DNA of 64,000 nt from Mycolicibacterium sp. P1-5 (GTDB lineage Bacteria > Actinomycetota > Actinomycetes > Mycobacteriales > Mycobacteriaceae): assembly GCF_008329565.1 (NCBI RefSeq), contig NZ_NPKT01000008.1:1-64000 (forward strand), written 5' to 3'. How positions within the stretch are numbered: the stretch's first letter is position 1; the number at the start of each line of letters is the position of its first letter. A program made the position numbers and the translations under genes. Under the pieces are notes generated by a model. It saw only the letters and a program-made list of their open reading frames with translations, ran no database searches and was not told where the DNA came from. This document shows, piece after piece, positions 52,288 to 61,183 of this stretch.

Positions 52288-53843
52288 AAGGTGTTGACCA
52301 GCGTTCGGCGCTCCGACATCTCGCGCGACATCGTGTAGTGGTGATAGTGCGTGGCGCATTTGACCACACTGACGAAAAGTACGCTGGGGTCCGGACGGCT
52401 GCGAACCATCTTCCACATCCGGCGGCGGTAGACTTGTCGCAAGTGCGCGTCGGGCACGTTCTTCATCAGCAGTAGAAACAGACCCAATGCCCTTGCGCCG
52501 TCGAATAACTGGGCTTGCCTCCGACGCCACGGACGCTTCCGGAGGTACGCGTTGCGCGACCGTCCGAAATCAAACTTACGTGTGACATAAAGGTTTTCGA
52601 GACGATCGAAATAGGAATCGGGATCGTAGAGGTCGCGCATCAGGCCGATATAGCCGTCGCGCAATTCATCTCGGCTCATGTTGAGCGGAATCACGTTGGT
52701 GCCGAATGTCTGCTGATCGTCGAGATCCAGGCGCCCGTCATCCTTCAGACGCGCGTGCAGGGGGGTCTTGGGGATTGCCGCGAGCATGCCGACCATGGCG
52801 TGCATGATGTCGGTGTCATTGATGAATTCGGCTTGCTCCTTGAAGATTCGGGTGTCATCGTTGTCGAAGCCGACGATCATGCCGCACCAGACTTCCAGGC
52901 CGGCGTCCTGCACCTTGCGGACGCGATCGACGATCGTGCCGCCCTTCTTCACGTTCTGGTACTTCTTCGCCTCTTTCAACGAATCCTCGTTGGGGCTCTC
53001 GATACCGATGAAGACCACCGTCACATTGGCCGCCACCATCAGTTCCATCAGCTCTTCGTCCTCGGCGAGGTTCAGCGATGCTTCGGTGAAGAACTGCAGC
53101 GGGTATCCCTCGCGTTCCTGCCACGTGTGGACATCCTGCAGCAGGACCTTCACGGCGGATTTGTTGCCGATCAGGTTGTCGTCGACGATGAAGCCGATTG
53201 ACAGGTTCGCCTTGCGCATCGCTTCAAGCTCGGCGATCACCTGCGCGCTGGTCTTGAGCCTCGGCTTTCGGCCGAAGGTGACGATGATGTCGCAGAACTC
53301 GCACTGGAACGGGCAGCCGCGGCTGAACTGGACGCTGCCGAACACATAGTTCTTGGTCTTCAGCAGGTCGTAGCGAGGCACCGGCACCGTCGTCATGTCC
53401 GTACGCTCGGCCTGCTCGTAGCGGTATTCGTGGCGGCCGTGCTTCCAGTCGTCGAGAAACTGCGGCCAAGTGGTCTCGGCTTCGCCGACGAAAATGGCGT
53501 CGGCCAGGCCGTCGAAGTAGTCCTCTTGCACGCTGACCCACGGCCCGCCGACGACGACGAAGACGCCGCGCGCTTTGAGTTCGTTGAGGATCTCACGCAT
53601 GCGCTGGCGCTGAACGATCATGCCGGTGAGCCCGACGATGTCGGCCTGCGCCAGCTTGTCGAAGTCGATGTCCTCCACGTTCTCGTCGACGAGCGTGACG
53701 TGATGCTCGGGCGGCGTCAACGCGGCCAATAGCGGCAGGCAGGCGGTCGGAACGTTGCACTTCTTGCCCAGCAGCGGAAGTGCATGTTCCAGGCCCCAGT
53801 ACGACACCTCGAACCGCGGGTTGACGAGGACGATATTGGCCAT
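52284..53843 (-). CDS. B12-binding radical SAM protein with DUF4070 C-terminus
   Basis: A 519-aa iron-sulfur enzyme. Residues 1 to about 140 are a B12-binding-like Rossmann domain (VLVNPRFEVSYWGLEHALP, then VGLTGMIVQR and VVVGGPWVS). The radical SAM motif is C177-x3-C181-x2-C184 in RGCPFQCEFCDI. A C-terminal DUF4070-type domain follows (NVIPLNMSRDELRDGY). Relatives include methylases acting on unactivated carbons, such as HpnP on hopanoids. No hopanoid genes are nearby, so the substrate is open. It converges on the cyclase. Confidence 0.9.
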   Translation of the reverse strand: MANIVLVNPRFEVSYWGLEHALPLLGKKCNVPTACLPLLAALTPPEHHVTLVDENVEDIDFDKLAQADIVGLTGMIVQRQRMREILNELKARGVFVVVGGPWVSVQEDYFDGLADAIFVGEAETTWPQFLDDWKHGRHEYRYEQAERTDMTTVPVPRYDLLKTKNYVFGSVQFSRGCPFQCEFCDIIVTFGRKPRLKTSAQVIAELEAMRKANLSIGFIVDDNLIGNKSAVKVLLQDVHTWQEREGYPLQFFTEASLNLAEDEELMELMVAANVTVVFIGIESPNEDSLKEAKKYQNVKKGGTIVDRVRKVQDAGLEVWCGMIVGFDNDDTRIFKEQAEFINDTDIMHAMVGMLAAIPKTPLHARLKDDGRLDLDDQQTFGTNVIPLNMSRDELRDGYIGLMRDLYDPDSYFDRLENLYVTRKFDFGRSRNAYLRKRPWRRRQAQLFDGARALGLFLLLMKNVPDAHLRQVYRRRMWKMVRSRPDPSVLFVSVVKCATHYHHYTMSREMSERRTLVNTF

Positions 53844-54051
53844 AGTCGTCTGCTCCGTTATCGGGCTCGTAGACGTGGACGGCGCTGCTTGCCAAGCGGG
53901 AGCCTAGCCAACTCGACCTGGCCGAACGAGCCATTCGCACATAGTCGGGACGGGACTCGGATGCGAGTTCCTAACCAATTGACGGTAACGCTAGGTATTC
54001 GGTTCGGTCACGACCTTCGGTCAGCTCTGCTCGTGTGGCACATCCGGTGGT

Positions 54052-54321
54052 GTGATCGTTCTCGTGGATCCGGTGGGATTGATGATCGTGGTGGTCTTGA
54101 CCACCGCTGCCCTTGCCGCGGTCTGCGGTTACGTGGCCGCGCTGCGACGGCAAGCCAACCGACGCAGCCGCGGCTACTTCGCGCTCGGTGTACTCACCGG
54201 ATTTGCGGGGCGCGCGGTCGTACGTCGGCGGCTTCGGCGACTGCCGCTGTTCGACAACCCACTAACAGTCGCGGCGCTGCAGTTGCGACGCGGTATGAGT
54301 CGTACCGGCATCACCCGTTAG
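54052..54321 (+). CDS. Small single-span membrane protein
   Basis: An 89-aa protein: N-terminal helix IVVVLTTAALAAVCGYVAAL, then a very basic tail (RRQANRRSRGYF, RRRLRRLP) and NPLTVAALQLRRGM. The positive-inside rule puts the tail in the cytosol. Start GTG 54052 without strong RBS. I do not recognise the family; the reverse strand also has an open frame, but its composition is unlikely. Confidence 0.55.
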   Translation: MIVLVDPVGLMIVVVLTTAALAAVCGYVAALRRQANRRSRGYFALGVLTGFAGRAVVRRRLRRLPLFDNPLTVAALQLRRGMSRTGITR

Positions 54322-54332
54322 CAGTGCAATTA

Positions 54333-55787
54333 CTACCAATCGCTGGGCGAGTAATTCTTCACAAAACAACCGTGCAGATCTTCCCCCGACTCGCCCCGGA
54401 CGATCGGGTCGTACACGCGGGCTGCACCGTCGACGAGGTCGAGCGGCGCATGAAAGCCCTCGTCGGCCAGCCGCAGCTTGGTCGGGTGCGGCCGCTCGTC
54501 GGTGATCCAGCCGGTGTCGACGGCAGTCATCAGAATGCCGTCCTGCTCCAGCATTTCGCCGGCGCTGGTGCGAGTGAGCATGTTGAGAGCGGCCTTCGCC
54601 ATGTTGGTGTGCGGATGCCCGGGGCCCTTGTACGCACGGCTGAACTGCCCCTCCATAGCCGACACGTTCACGACGTACTTCCGGCGAGCGGGTGACGAAG
54701 CCAGCGCCGGACGCAGCCGGCTCACCAGAATGAACGGCGCTGTCTGATTGCACAGCTGAACCTCGAGCAGTTCCATCGCGTCGACTTCGTGCACGCGCTG
54801 GGTCCAGCTGTTGATCGACGCGGTGTCGGGCAGTAGGCCACCCGCGTCGATGGCGGTGCCTGCGGCAATCCGTTCGGGCGATGCGCTGCGCGCCGTGAGG
54901 GCCAATTCTGTCAGCGGAGGGCAGGAGCGAAGCGACCCGGGAATCGATGGAGCATGCGGACTCTGATGGTCGGCGAGACTGCCCGCGAGTGCAGCGGGAT
55001 GGGCGTCGCTCACCCGGTCGAAGGTAACCACGTCGACCAATTCTGGCGCCGGGGACCGCTCAGCCTCGATGAGTGCCGCGTAGGAGCCGGGGGCTCGGCG
55101 CACCGTCTGGGCGGCGTTGTTGATCAGGATGTCCAGCGGGCCCTGAGCGGCCACGGTATCCGCGAGCGCGACGACCTGAGCCGGGTCGCGCAGGTCGATG
55201 CCGACGATGCGCAGCCGGTCGAGCCAGTCGGCGCTGTCGGGCATCGCGGCGAAGCGGCGCACGGCGTCGTTGGGAAAACGGGTGGTGATCGTCGTGTGGG
55301 CCCCGTCGCGGAGTAGCCGCAACGCGATGTACATGCCGATCTTGGCGCGTCCGCCGGTGAGCAGTGCGGATCGGCCGGTGAGGTCGGTACGGGCGTCGCG
55401 CTTGGCGCGGTTGAGTGCCGCGCACTCCGGACAGAGTTGGTGATAGAAGGCGTCGACGACGGTGTGGTGCTTCTTGCAGATGTAGCAGGCCCGCGACCGA
55501 AGCAGGGTGCCCGCCGACGCGCCCGCCACCGTCGACACCAGCGGCAAGCCGGCCGTCTCGTCGTCGATCCGGCCGGGCGCACCGGTTGCCGTGGCGGCGA
55601 TGACGGCCCGGTCGGCGGCCGCGATTTCGTCGCGCTTGGCGTTGCGGCGGGCCTTCCTGACCGACTTGAAGATGCCGGCGGTGGCCCGACGCACGGCAAC
55701 GGCATCGGGGTGCTCAGGCGGCAACGACTCGACGTCGGCCAACACCTGTAGGCAGGTGCTGAGCTTGTCGGGGTCGATTGCATTCAC
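54333..55787 (-). CDS. SDR-fold protein with N-terminal zinc ribbon, no catalytic Tyr
   Basis: A 484-aa protein. Residues 1-95 are helical; C101-x2-C104 and C119-x2-C122 form a zinc-ribbon-like knuckle (CYICKKHH, QLCPEC). A Rossmann SDR domain follows with LLTGGRAKIGMYIALRLL and INNAAQTVRR. Where SDRs have YxxxK, this protein has T394-N-M-A-K398, so the general-acid Tyr is missing. A likely insertion around ADHQSPHAPSIPGSLRSCP contains a 17-bp dispersed repeat. The C-terminus (FVKNYSPSDW) is distinct. A reductase or scaffold role is possible; activity is doubtful without the Tyr. Confidence 0.82.
   Translation of the reverse strand: MNAIDPDKLSTCLQVLADVESLPPEHPDAVAVRRATAGIFKSVRKARRNAKRDEIAAADRAVIAATATGAPGRIDDETAGLPLVSTVAGASAGTLLRSRACYICKKHHTVVDAFYHQLCPECAALNRAKRDARTDLTGRSALLTGGRAKIGMYIALRLLRDGAHTTITTRFPNDAVRRFAAMPDSADWLDRLRIVGIDLRDPAQVVALADTVAAQGPLDILINNAAQTVRRAPGSYAALIEAERSPAPELVDVVTFDRVSDAHPAALAGSLADHQSPHAPSIPGSLRSCPPLTELALTARSASPERIAAGTAIDAGGLLPDTASINSWTQRVHEVDAMELLEVQLCNQTAPFILVSRLRPALASSPARRKYVVNVSAMEGQFSRAYKGPGHPHTNMAKAALNMLTRTSAGEMLEQDGILMTAVDTGWITDERPHPTKLRLADEGFHAPLDLVDGAARVYDPIVRGESGEDLHGCFVKNYSPSDW
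54921..54937. repeat. 17-bp dispersed repeat, copy 2 (inverted)
   Basis: GCAGGAGCGAAGCGACC, the exact reverse complement of 13450-13466. It lies inside the SDR coding region and encodes part of GSLRSCP. Confidence 0.6.
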
Positions 55788-55817
55788 CAGGGGAGAATAC
55801 GGTGCCGCAACGACCGC

Positions 55818-56756
55818 TTACACCAACCCGACGCCGGGCGACGGCGAGGCAGGTGCGACGGTCGACGGGCTCGGCGCAGTCGTCTGCGGAACATAGCTTG
55901 GCTTCTCCGCGGGGTATTGCGGCTGCGGCCCGCGTGAGGACGTGTCCGGTCCATACCCGGGCAGCGGCCCGGACATCGAGGAGTCCGGCCCATAGGGATA
56001 TGCCGGTCCATACCCCGGCGGAGTCCCGTAGCCCGGCAGGTGCTGACTGATACCGGCCAGCAGCTTGGCTGCGACGAACGTCGCCGCCTGGTTGGTGTAG
56101 CCGGGCACATAACCCTCGGTGTGCCCGCTCCACTCATTACCCGGACCCGCGTGACAGATCGGGTCGCCGGGGTTGCACAGGTCAATGGCTTTAGCGCCAA
56201 GCAGAGCGCTCGTGGTCGGCAGCGCTTGGTTGGTGCGGGTAGCCACATTGCCGAACGTGGCGACGGCCGCGATGTTTTTCACGTACTCCGGCGGCAGTGA
56301 GCTACCCCAGGGGATGCCACCCACCGGAACGCCGGCGACGATGTCCATCACGCTGGCGCCTTGTGAGTAACCGCCGAGGACGATCTTGGTGTCCGGGCAC
56401 GACGACACCGTCTGCTTGATGTGGGAGATGACGTCGTTGGCGCCGTCACCGCCGTGTAGCTGCAGCTTGCTGGCCTTGTAGTTCACCGCGTACGTGTCGA
56501 TGTTCAGGGTGGGGGCTTGCGTGCGCAGTGCGTCGACGAGGGCGTCGCCGACTCGGCCCATCCCCGCCGGCTCGTCGGTGCCGCGCGCGAAAACGACCTC
56601 GGCGTCGGGACAGTCCGCTGCCGACGCAACCGGCGGCACGTGGGGCGCGACAAACAGAACGCTTGCAATCAACAATGGCGAAGCCACCAGCCCGACCCAG
56701 CGACCGAACGACCGGCCGCTCCCCATCGGGTGCCCTTGCGCGGAGCAAATAGGCAT
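55818..56756 (-). CDS. Secreted cutinase family lipase/esterase (CULP-type)
   Basis: A 312-aa exported serine esterase. A signal peptide is followed by [15 protein letters not shown], the cutinase core. The nucleophile elbow is [11 protein letters not shown], the Asp is in LCNPGDPIC and the His in WSGHTEGY. Four cysteines make the two usual disulfides. The Pro/Gly/Tyr-rich C-terminal tail (about 70 residues) is an added surface linker. Mycobacterial CULPs act on lipids or esters at the cell surface. The start may be ATG 56726 (residue 11) instead of 56756. Confidence 0.9.
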   Translation of the reverse strand: MPICSAQGHPMGSGRSFGRWVGLVASPLLIASVLFVAPHVPPVASAADCPDAEVVFARGTDEPAGMGRVGDALVDALRTQAPTLNIDTYAVNYKASKLQLHGGDGANDVISHIKQTVSSCPDTKIVLGGYSQGASVMDIVAGVPVGGIPWGSSLPPEYVKNIAAVATFGNVATRTNQALPTTSALLGAKAIDLCNPGDPICHAGPGNEWSGHTEGYVPGYTNQAATFVAAKLLAGISQHLPGYGTPPGYGPAYPYGPDSSMSGPLPGYGPDTSSRGPQPQYPAEKPSYVPQTTAPSPSTVAPASPSPGVGLV

Positions 56757-56895
56757 GCCTCAATCTAACCCCTGTTGGGCAGGAATGAGCTGGGAGGGTG
56801 GCAGCTACTGATACGCAGCGAGATATTGACAGCAAAGAAAGCGGCCAGAAGGTGAACTGGCCTGCGCGTCTTCGGTGGACTCGGGCGCCGTGACG

Positions 56896-57681
56896 CTATT
56901 GCGCCAGGTATCCCCCGTCGACGGGTAGCACGGCGCCGGTGATGAAGGAGGCGTCATCGGAGGCGAGGTAGACGATCGCCTTCGCGACTTCGGCCGGTTC
57001 GCCGAGTCGGCCCATCGGGTGCATGCGCTCGATCTCCGCCAGATACTCCGAGCCGCCCGGCTCGTCGGGAAGACGCTGAACGCGCTCGGTTCGAATCGTC
57101 CCGGGCGCAACGGCGTTGACTCTGATCCCCCGGTCGGCCCACTCGACCGCCAGGTGCTTGGTCAGCCCCGTCGCGACGAACTTGGCGGGTCCGTATGCCG
57201 CCTGCCGCTTCTGTCCGGCGAGTCCGGAGATCGAGGACAGGCAGACGATGGCGCCACCCCCGGTCGGCAGCATCGCCTCGATGGCGAACTTGCACGTCAG
57301 GAACATGCCGCGTCCGTCGATCGCCATCACCTCGTCCCAGTCGGCGACGGTGACCTCCGACGCATCCCCGAGCGGGATGATGCCTGCGTTGGCGACGAGA
57401 ACGTCGAGGCGCCCAAATCTTTGCGCCGCGTCGATCATCCGCCGGGCGTCGGCCTCGATCGAGACGTCACCGATCACTGTCTCGACTTCCGCGCCGGCGA
57501 GCCGCAGTTCGTCGGCCAAGGCAAGCAGCGGCTCGCTTTGAACGTCGGTCACGACCAACCGCGCGCCCTCCCGCGCGAAGAGCACGGCCGTCGCCCGGCC
57601 GATGCCGAACGCCGCCCCGGTGACTACCGCGGACTTTCCGAACAGACGTCCGTGCGGTTGGTTTTCACCTCGGTCGCCCAA
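56896..57681 (-). CDS. SDR family oxidoreductase
   Basis: A 261-aa classical SDR: VVTGAAFGIGRATAVLF, D in VVTDVQSEPL (NAD preference), LVANAGIIPLGD, Ser in CLSSISGLAG, Y-x-x-x-K in AAYGPAKFVATG and the C-terminal ITGAVLPVDGGYLAQ. The start is set at TTG 57681 (LGDRGENQ), where AAGGGGG lies 8 nt upstream; the ATG at 57729 would add 16 basic residues without an RBS. The substrate is unknown. The preceding 200 bp contain no gene. Confidence 0.9.
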   Translation of the reverse strand: MGDRGENQPHGRLFGKSAVVTGAAFGIGRATAVLFAREGARLVVTDVQSEPLLALADELRLAGAEVETVIGDVSIEADARRMIDAAQRFGRLDVLVANAGIIPLGDASEVTVADWDEVMAIDGRGMFLTCKFAIEAMLPTGGGAIVCLSSISGLAGQKRQAAYGPAKFVATGLTKHLAVEWADRGIRVNAVAPGTIRTERVQRLPDEPGGSEYLAEIERMHPMGRLGEPAEVAKAIVYLASDDASFITGAVLPVDGGYLAQ

Positions 57682-57894
57682 CGTCTCAGCCCCCTTCGCG
57701 CGCCGATCTTGCGGACGCGATCGATGCAAGCACGGCCTTGTGGTCGCGCGATCCTGAATTGAGATCCCCGGGAAGAGTTGCGATACGTGCGGTGCCCTCG
57801 GGGCTGAACGCGGACAGCTTAAGTCGGCCGTCAGCAGCCACCCGGCGAATTGGCCGATTGGTAGGCCCAGGTGAGCGCTCCAGATTGGTCGGGC

Positions 57895-58995
57895 CTAGGC
57901 GCCGACGAGTTGGCGCTCGAGTTCCGGGCGGTCCTGGACTGCTGATGGCAGGAACGGGAACGCCAACCAACCGTGGACCTCCCCAGCGCGAAGAATGAAC
58001 GTAAAGTTCGGCAGCCCCTGCGCTGCCGCGATGTCACGTAAACGAAGCGTTTGCGGCGAAAGGAGGTCTGAGGAGCCGGACCACACATAGGTGATCGGCA
58101 GTCCGTGAAGTGAGCCGTTGATCGGGCTCACGCGGGGGTCCGAAGGGTCAAGTTGGCCAGCCCACAACAGGCCGTCCTCGCGCAGTGCGGAAACCGTCAG
58201 GAGCTGATCGTGGATCGTGAGTGACGCCGGGTCGGAGACGGTCGCATCCAGCCACGGGGCGACCAGCACCATGCGCCTCGGGGTTGCGGCTCCGGTCAAC
58301 ACCAACTGCTGGACGGCGGCGAGAGCTAGCCCGCCGCCCGCTGACACTCCCAGGACACTCACGTTGGCGGCACCGCGGGTGGCGATTTCTTGCGTGATGA
58401 GCGTGGCGATCTTTGGCACCACCTCGACTGCGGTCGAGTCGGGCGCTAGTGGATACACCGGCACCACGACAGTGGCGCCGGTGTCGCGGGCGATGTCGCT
58501 GTAGGTAATCCAGTTGATGAGGCCGATCTGCCCGACGTATGCGCCGCCATGGATGGCGATGATCTCCTGGCTCGACGTCGATGCCTGGGGCCGCAGGGTG
58601 TAGACCGGCATGCCGTCGACGACGCTGTGGTCCACAGTCAGGTTCCGCGTCACAATGGGTGGTGGTGTGGCCGGATTCAACCCCGGGATTTTGGTGCTGA
58701 TCTGCCAGATCGTGAGCAGCAGTGCGTCGAGCTGCCGGTTCGGTGAGCGGCCGGTGTAGGGCGATGAGGCTGCCGGCTGAGTACTTATCCGGGTTGGCCG
58801 TTTGCTATGTCCAACGCCCATCCGAACCTCGGTTGCGCTCGCTGCCTTCCGGGGCGTTGCGGCTCGAGAATCACTGGTGGCGTGTGGAGCGCTCTTCCCG
58901 GTGCCGTCGTCGGCGTGCGCCACACCCCCACCCAGGATGCCCGCGGCGACGCCCAGCATGACTGCGCCGGTAAGTATCCACCCCCGTGCTTTCAC
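57895..58995 (-). CDS. Secreted HSL-type alpha/beta hydrolase
   Basis: A 366-aa exported esterase: signal peptide (1-28, VAHA cleavage), a Ser/Pro-rich linker with basic residues and a hormone-sensitive-lipase fold. IIAIHGGAYVGQ is the oxyanion motif, GVSAGGGLALA the nucleophile elbow and VHGWLAF the catalytic His. It probably hydrolyses short-chain esters at the cell surface. Upstream lies the terminator gap, so it has its own promoter. Confidence 0.88.
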   Translation of the reverse strand: MKARGWILTGAVMLGVAAGILGGGVAHADDGTGKSAPHATSDSRAATPRKAASATEVRMGVGHSKRPTRISTQPAASSPYTGRSPNRQLDALLLTIWQISTKIPGLNPATPPPIVTRNLTVDHSVVDGMPVYTLRPQASTSSQEIIAIHGGAYVGQIGLINWITYSDIARDTGATVVVPVYPLAPDSTAVEVVPKIATLITQEIATRGAANVSVLGVSAGGGLALAAVQQLVLTGAATPRRMVLVAPWLDATVSDPASLTIHDQLLTVSALREDGLLWAGQLDPSDPRVSPINGSLHGLPITYVWSGSSDLLSPQTLRLRDIAAAQGLPNFTFILRAGEVHGWLAFPFLPSAVQDRPELERQLVGA

Positions 58996-59143
58996 TGCGA
59001 CGACCCCCCGAGTCGCGGTAGCTCCATGCCACGTGGCTTACCCGTTCAGAGGCCGGTTCAGTACAGTCCGATGCTTGGAAGCGGCGGCGGGGAAGTGGGG
59101 GCAACCGCCGGGCCAGTCCGGTCGGCGTTCCAAACAAAAAAGT

Positions 59144-59180
59144 GCCGCCCCGGCCGAGCTAAAAGCTCGGCCGAGACGGC
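59144..59180 (-). terminator. Strong intrinsic terminator (minus strand)
   Basis: A 17-bp stem (59144-59160 with 59164-59180, including two G-U pairs in the minus-strand RNA) with a 3-nt loop, followed on that strand by ACTTTTTTG. It would stop transcription coming from the minus-strand cluster at 59.4-63 kb or from a lost tRNA gene. Confidence 0.85.
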
Positions 59181-59185
59181 AATCT

Positions 59186-59197
59186 TGGTGGAGCTAA
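59186..59197 (-). other. tRNA-like 3' end (TTAGCTCCACCA) next to the terminator
   Basis: On the minus strand the 12 bases equal the acceptor 3' strand of tRNA-Ala (as at 32851-32858) plus discriminator A and CCA, directly before the terminator. No other tRNA parts are present upstream. It may be a trace of a truncated tRNA gene or an attachment-site relic; chance is not excluded. Confidence 0.35.
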
Positions 59198-59263
59198 CTG
59201 TCATATTCAGAGTGTCTTCCGTGTCATCTGTACTCTGCGCCAGCTGTATCTGCACGAGAGAAT

Positions 59264-59294
59264 GTCTTCCGAAGATCCGAGGTCTTCGGAAGAC
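59264..59294. repeat. 12-bp perfect inverted repeat
   Basis: GTCTTCCGAAGA (59264-59275) and TCTTCGGAAGAC (59283-59294) around a 7-nt spacer. The half-site TCTTCCG also occurs at 59215. It is 90 bp past the stop of the cyclophilin-like gene and could be an operator or a hairpin. Confidence 0.75.
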
Positions 59295-59384
59295 CCCGCA
59301 CGTGGGATCTACTGACGAGTGTGCGCCAGTTCAGCATCGAGTGTCACTTCGAGGGTGCTTCGACGCCGGTGGGCGGCGTCGCGT

Positions 59385-59888
59385 TCAGTCTGACCGTTCC
59401 ACCGTGACCGTCAGTTCCCCGCCGGCGTCAGCAAGTACCGAGAGATCGCCGTCGAGTCGGCCAATCCTGGCGATGCCGCTCCAGTAGGGCGCATCGGTGT
59501 AGTAGAAGACGAGGTCGTTGCCCGGTGCGAAGTAGCCGATGTCGGCCGCTTTCGGTGCATCACCGCTGGGCATTCCGTCCATCGTCAAGGGGGCCGGCAG
59601 CGGTCCGGTCTTCTCCTGCCGGTTGTGGTCGCGGACCCGCACCGTCACCGGGAGCTTGCGAAGCAGGTCCGCGCCCGTGGGGTTGTGCCGGATAGTGCCG
59701 GCGATGGTGGTGCCGTTCACGCGGACTCGGATCGGGGTTTCCTCGACGGGAACCCCAATGGGGCCCGCGGGGGTGTCGGTAGCCGCGGCGGGGGCGGATT
59801 CGTGCCCGTCACGGGAGCATCCGGCGGCCGCCGCGGGCAAAACCGCGGCCAGGATGATCGGAGTGAGAACTGCTGAGCGGAAGTTCAT
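59385..59888 (-). CDS. Lipoprotein with cyclophilin-like fold domain
   Basis: A 167-aa exported lipoprotein (lipobox AAAGC). The domain matches the cyclophilin_like2 pattern: RVRVNGTTIAGTIRHNPTGADLL, KLPVTVRVRDH, APKAADIGYFAPGNDLVFYY and WSGIARIGRLDGDL (all partial). It lacks proven isomerase residues; the fold may bind small ligands. Last gene of the minus-strand cluster; the gap to the hydrolase is 21 bp. Confidence 0.85.
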   Translation of the reverse strand: MNFRSAVLTPIILAAVLPAAAAGCSRDGHESAPAAATDTPAGPIGVPVEETPIRVRVNGTTIAGTIRHNPTGADLLRKLPVTVRVRDHNRQEKTGPLPAPLTMDGMPSGDAPKAADIGYFAPGNDLVFYYTDAPYWSGIARIGRLDGDLSVLADAGGELTVTVERSD

Positions 59889-59909
59889 TTCGTTGCCTCT
59901 CGATTCGGA

Positions 59910-61130
59910 TCAGGCCAGCGCACGGCGGTAGAACTGGGTCAGCCGGTCGAACGGGATCATCTCGACGCGGTCGTACAGGTCCACGTGGCCGGCGCCGGGA
60001 ATCAGCACGAACTCCTTGGGCTGCGTGGCGCGGCGGTAGGCGTCCTCGGCGAACTCCCGGGAGTGCGCGGTCTCGCCGGTAACAATCATCATCGGCCGCG
60101 GCGAAATTGTCTCGATCTCCTCGAGCGGGAAGTAGTTGAGGAACCGCGCGTTGCTCGTCAACGTGGGGTGCGTGGTGGTCTGGGAGGTGGCTCCGTCCGG
60201 TGTGAATGCGCCGCGGGAGGTGCGGTAGAAGTCGTAGAATTCGCGCTCGACGGCGGTCGACTCCGGCGTAATCTCGTGGACAGTGCCGCTGGTGTACTCC
60301 GTGGCCCCGCCGGCGAATTCGGCGTCGCGCTGGGCGGCCACCTGATCGAGCATCTCGCGGCGCTGCTCCAGGGTCACGGAGCGGGCGAGTCCGTGCCGGT
60401 TGGCCGCGCCCATGTCGTACATGCTGACCGTACCGACCGCTTTGATGCGCGGGTCGATCTTCGCCGCGCTGATCACCCAGCTGCCGCTACCGCAGATGCC
60501 GAGCGCACCGATCCGCTCACGATCCACGTAGTCCAGGGTGCGCAGGTAGTCGACGGAGGCGTTGAAGCCTTCGGCGTAGTTGTCCGGCGCCACCAGGTTG
60601 CGCGGCTCACCCTCGCTGGAGCCCCAGTACGGCAGGTCGATCGACAAGGTGACGAAGCCCTGCTCGGCCAGCTTCTGGGCGTACAGGTTGGCCGACTGCT
60701 CCTTGACCGCGCCCATCGGGTGGCTGACCACGATCGCGGGATTGCGATTCGACCGGTTCATGTCGTTGGGCACGAACAGGTTGCCGGACACCCGGTCGCC
60801 GAACTGGTTCCGGAAGGTCACGGCGCGGGCGTCCAGCCGGTCGCTGATGAAGAAGTTGTCGGCGCCGCGGGAGGTGTCCCCCGCCGGGAGGCTGGTGTCG
60901 GGGCGGGGCAACGTGGCGGGCTCGGAGGTCGGTTCGCGCGAGGGCGCGCTGGTCGGCGACGGGGACGCCGTGCCGGTGCTGTCGTCGGCTGACGAGCAGG
61001 CTGCGGCGACACCCGCGAGGCCGGCCGCGGCGGCGCCGATGCCCGCGATGCGGAGCGCACCGCGGCGGTTCATGCGCACGCCGGGGTCGTGGGCGGGAGC
61101 GGCCTGGTGTTCGGGGGTTTGTTGTGCCAT
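59910..61130 (-). CDS. Tat-exported alpha/beta hydrolase (dienelactone-hydrolase-like)
   Basis: A 406-aa enzyme with a Tat signal (NRRGALRIAGIG) and lipobox VAAAC, then a Ser/Pro linker. The hydrolase part has AIVVSHPMGAVKEQSAN, nucleophile in GALGICGSGSW, acid in IVTGETAHS and His in IPGAGHVDLYDR. The nucleophile elbow G-I-C-G-S-G places Cys at the usual nucleophile position, as in dienelactone hydrolases. The start ATG 61130 has AGGAG 10 nt upstream; the 709-aa longer frame runs through the next gene and is rejected. Confidence 0.87.
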   Translation of the reverse strand: MAQQTPEHQAAPAHDPGVRMNRRGALRIAGIGAAAAGLAGVAAACSSADDSTGTASPSPTSAPSREPTSEPATLPRPDTSLPAGDTSRGADNFFISDRLDARAVTFRNQFGDRVSGNLFVPNDMNRSNRNPAIVVSHPMGAVKEQSANLYAQKLAEQGFVTLSIDLPYWGSSEGEPRNLVAPDNYAEGFNASVDYLRTLDYVDRERIGALGICGSGSWVISAAKIDPRIKAVGTVSMYDMGAANRHGLARSVTLEQRREMLDQVAAQRDAEFAGGATEYTSGTVHEITPESTAVEREFYDFYRTSRGAFTPDGATSQTTTHPTLTSNARFLNYFPLEEIETISPRPMMIVTGETAHSREFAEDAYRRATQPKEFVLIPGAGHVDLYDRVEMIPFDRLTQFYRRALA

Positions 61131-61183
61131 GGGATCGGATCTCCTCGGTGTCGCTGGGTTGGGTGTGGATTGCGTCGCTGATG

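Noticed and set aside
32851..59197. tRNA-Ala and the 59.2-kb tRNA-like end as the two ends of one genomic island
   Set aside because: The tRNA's 3' end points to lower coordinates, so an element integrated there would lie below 32.85 kb; the relic is on the wrong side, and the shared stretch is only about 10 bp.
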